DNA of 6,317 nucleotides from Schleiferiaceae bacterium (lineage in GTDB: Bacteria; Bacteroidota; Bacteroidia; Flavobacteriales; Schleiferiaceae): assembly GCA_022424815.1 (NCBI GenBank), contig JAKMGS010000100.1, forward strand, positions 1 through 6,317, written 5' to 3'. Shown in pieces: positions 4,867 through 6,317 of this stretch. The notes beneath the pieces were generated by a model. The model worked only from the letters and a program-made list of their open reading frames with translations, ran no database searches and was not told the origin of the DNA. The position numbers were made by a program, and so were the translations under genes. The first letter of the stretch is position 1; each line of letters begins with the position of its first letter.

Positions 4867-6317
4867 GCGTATCCTCAGGCCAAACTAATTCAAAGGTTCC
4901 AGATGCCGGGGTTTCTTGGAATGGTTTCTTTTCTTCCTTCGGAGTAGGCTTGAAGACGTCGAGTAAATCTTCCTTCTCTTGCTTTAGAGTCTCTTTGAAA
5001 CTTTGAGTAATACGTGCTTTGTCTAGGCTGATGCAGACATCATCGAGATTACAGCCTACTATCAAGCGGATGTAGGGCTGGTTTTCGTTTTCGGCTTCAG
5101 ATATCCAATTTCCCAAATCGCGGTTGGAATTTTTACCGCGCAGCGCTATATCCTTGAGTCCCAGCCGAACGCTGTATCGAATATCATCAGTTTCTAGATT
5201 TTGCCAACCGTTGACCCACAAGTTTAGTGCGCTATTCTCCACTTTAGTTTCTGGAAGTTGTAAAGTATCACCATGTACTCTAAAATCAGTGCTCAAAAAT
5301 GGGAAGTCTATTCTTTTAAGTTCTCCTTGGTCTATAAAGGTGCTTAGTTCCTGTAAAGGAGCATAATTTTGGAGTGTTCCATTTCGGATATCGCCGCGAC
5401 CCTCAATAAGTGTTTTGCTAGAAATTTGATTCCATTCTTCATCGAACGTCAACGAAACTTCCGCTTCAACGTTTGCCTGGCCTAAAAGGTTAGAAGCGTC
5501 TAGGTCTTCAATTTCGAAGCTGTTGAAGCTAGCCAATAGTTGGTCAAGCTGAATATCCTTTGCCTTGAGATCCGCTTTGAAAACGTTATTATGGCCATTT
5601 TCGAATAGGGTCCAATTCCCTCCCATAGTGCCGTCACACCCTTCGATACTCATGTCTTTGCCAAGCATCCAGGCACCACGATTGTACACCGTCCCACTCA
5701 AGTTCGTTCCATTAAAATCTCCGAGATTGATATGATCAACATGCAAGCTCACGCTGTAATCAAAGGTGGTTTCCTCATCATCGGTAGAATCATCGATTTC
5801 CCAGAATAAAAGAGGGTCAATATCGATTGTTGAGCTATGTAATGACAATTCAACCTTTGGATACCCATCGGGCACTAAGGCATGAAAAATGGTTCCTTGT
5901 ACTATGGCTGTGTTGTCTCCACTTTGTAACAAACATCGGTCAACTGTGACATTGCGACCGTCTGCACTTAGCTCCGCCTCTACCTTATCAAATAGAATGT
6001 TGCTCTGGGCCAATGCAAATGAGCATTCTAATAATTGAATATTTCCTTCAAAGAGTGGAGCGCCGTAAGGACTAAGATCTTCCCAGGAGCTAAAGGCTTG
6101 TTTGATTTTTAAATGGTCCCCTTTCCAGAAACCTGTGGCTCCGACTAGTATATCCGTTTCTACAAAATCAAATAATTCACTCAGGTTGGAACCGCCATTC
6201 AAGTTTGTAGAAAGTTGTGGCCGTCTACCGCTTAAGGATAAGTCCCCATTGATCTCCCCAGTTTTTGTCTTGATTCGGAGTAAATTTATTTGTAGGTCGG
6301 GCTGCTCACCCCAGAAC
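4838..6317 (-). CDS. AsmA-like envelope protein, C-terminal portion (5' end beyond window)
   Basis: The frame reads from the right edge down to a TAA at 4838-4840, giving 492 visible residues and no start. A TTG at 6200-6202 could pass as a start, but the 38 codons upstream of it are open and continue the same style of sequence (for example TKTGEINGDLSLSGRRPQLS), so the gene continues outside. The visible part is a long run of alternating beta-strand repeats with DL.A..I.L and G.I..GTL patterns, typical of AsmA/TamB-type proteins. The AsmA-like C-terminal module is at visible residues about 275-395, including GRGDIRNGTL, SALNLWVNGWQNLETDDIRY and SVRLGLKDIALRGKN. A charged tail with LDDVCISLDKARITQSFKET and KQEKEDLLDVFKP follows, as in Bacteroidota members. 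Such proteins are anchored in the inner membrane and are thought to bridge lipids toward the outer membrane; that role here is inferred. Confidence 0.82.
   Translation of the reverse strand, partial: FWGEQPDLQINLLRIKTKTGEINGDLSLSGRRPQLSTNLNGGSNLSELFDFVETDILVGATGFWKGDHLKIKQAFSSWEDLSPYGAPLFEGNIQLLECSFALAQSNILFDKVEAELSADGRNVTVDRCLLQSGDNTAIVQGTIFHALVPDGYPKVELSLHSSTIDIDPLLFWEIDDSTDDEETTFDYSVSLHVDHINLGDFNGTNLSGTVYNRGAWMLGKDMSIEGCDGTMGGNWTLFENGHNNVFKADLKAKDIQLDQLLASFNSFEIEDLDASNLLGQANVEAEVSLTFDEEWNQISSKTLIEGRGDIRNGTLQNYAPLQELSTFIDQGELKRIDFPFLSTDFRVHGDTLQLPETKVENSALNLWVNGWQNLETDDIRYSVRLGLKDIALRGKNSNRDLGNWISEAENENQPYIRLIVGCNLDDVCISLDKARITQSFKETLKQEKEDLLDVFKPTPKEEKKPFQETPASGTFELVWPEDTLSASPRMRF

Noticed and set aside
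4857..4873. Hairpin GATGCGC-TAA-GCGTATC around the alkD stop, possible shared terminator for the convergent genes.
   Set aside because: The loop is only three bases, the stem includes a wobble pair, and there is no T-run on either strand after the stem.
5124..5366. Plus-strand open frame of 80 codons opposite the AsmA-like gene.
   Set aside because: Ser/Leu-rich translation without recognisable features, opposite a coherent coding frame; a shadow.

Overview
The window looks like ordinary chromosomal core DNA of a member of the Bacteroidota, most likely a flavobacterium-like lineage. The evidence is the gene order bamA - OmpH/Skp - OmpH/Skp - murI, A-rich leaders in place of strong Shine-Dalgarno sites (clearest before the second OmpH gene), and a moderate-to-low GC content. 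The family details also fit: the BamA C-terminus, two OmpH paralogs, and an AsmA-like protein with the charged tail seen in Bacteroidota homologues. The placement rests on recognised gene order and protein motifs, not on a database search.

Left part (1-1308): the last 68 codons of bamA (outer-membrane beta-barrel assembly) are followed closely by two tandem, diverged OmpH/Skp-type periplasmic chaperone genes (229-735 and 749-1252). They are probably cotranscribed. A strong intrinsic terminator at 1274-1306 closes this block. Together the genes form an outer-membrane protein assembly module: the chaperones carry unfolded barrels across the periplasm to BamA.

Middle part (1326-4866): murI (glutamate racemase, D-Glu for peptidoglycan) is followed by a 101-base spacer. 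Next come a probable lipoprotein M1-family zinc aminopeptidase of the leukotriene-A4-hydrolase type and an AlkD-like DNA alkylation repair glycosylase. The last two overlap by one base (TAGTG), so they are very likely one transcription unit with coupled translation, although their jobs appear unrelated.

Right part (4838-6317, minus strand): the 3' portion of a large AsmA-like gene converges on alkD and overlaps its end by 29 bases. Its reading frame is open to the window edge, so the true start lies outside. AsmA-like proteins act in the envelope, probably in lipid supply to the outer membrane.

No stretch of more than about 100 bases lacks a gene. I saw no tRNA, rRNA, CRISPR, insertion sequence, phage or defence genes. 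I found no convincing undescribed system. The points worth a second look are start-site corrections, the terminator placed just before murI, the overlapping gene ends, and active-site details of the aminopeptidase.
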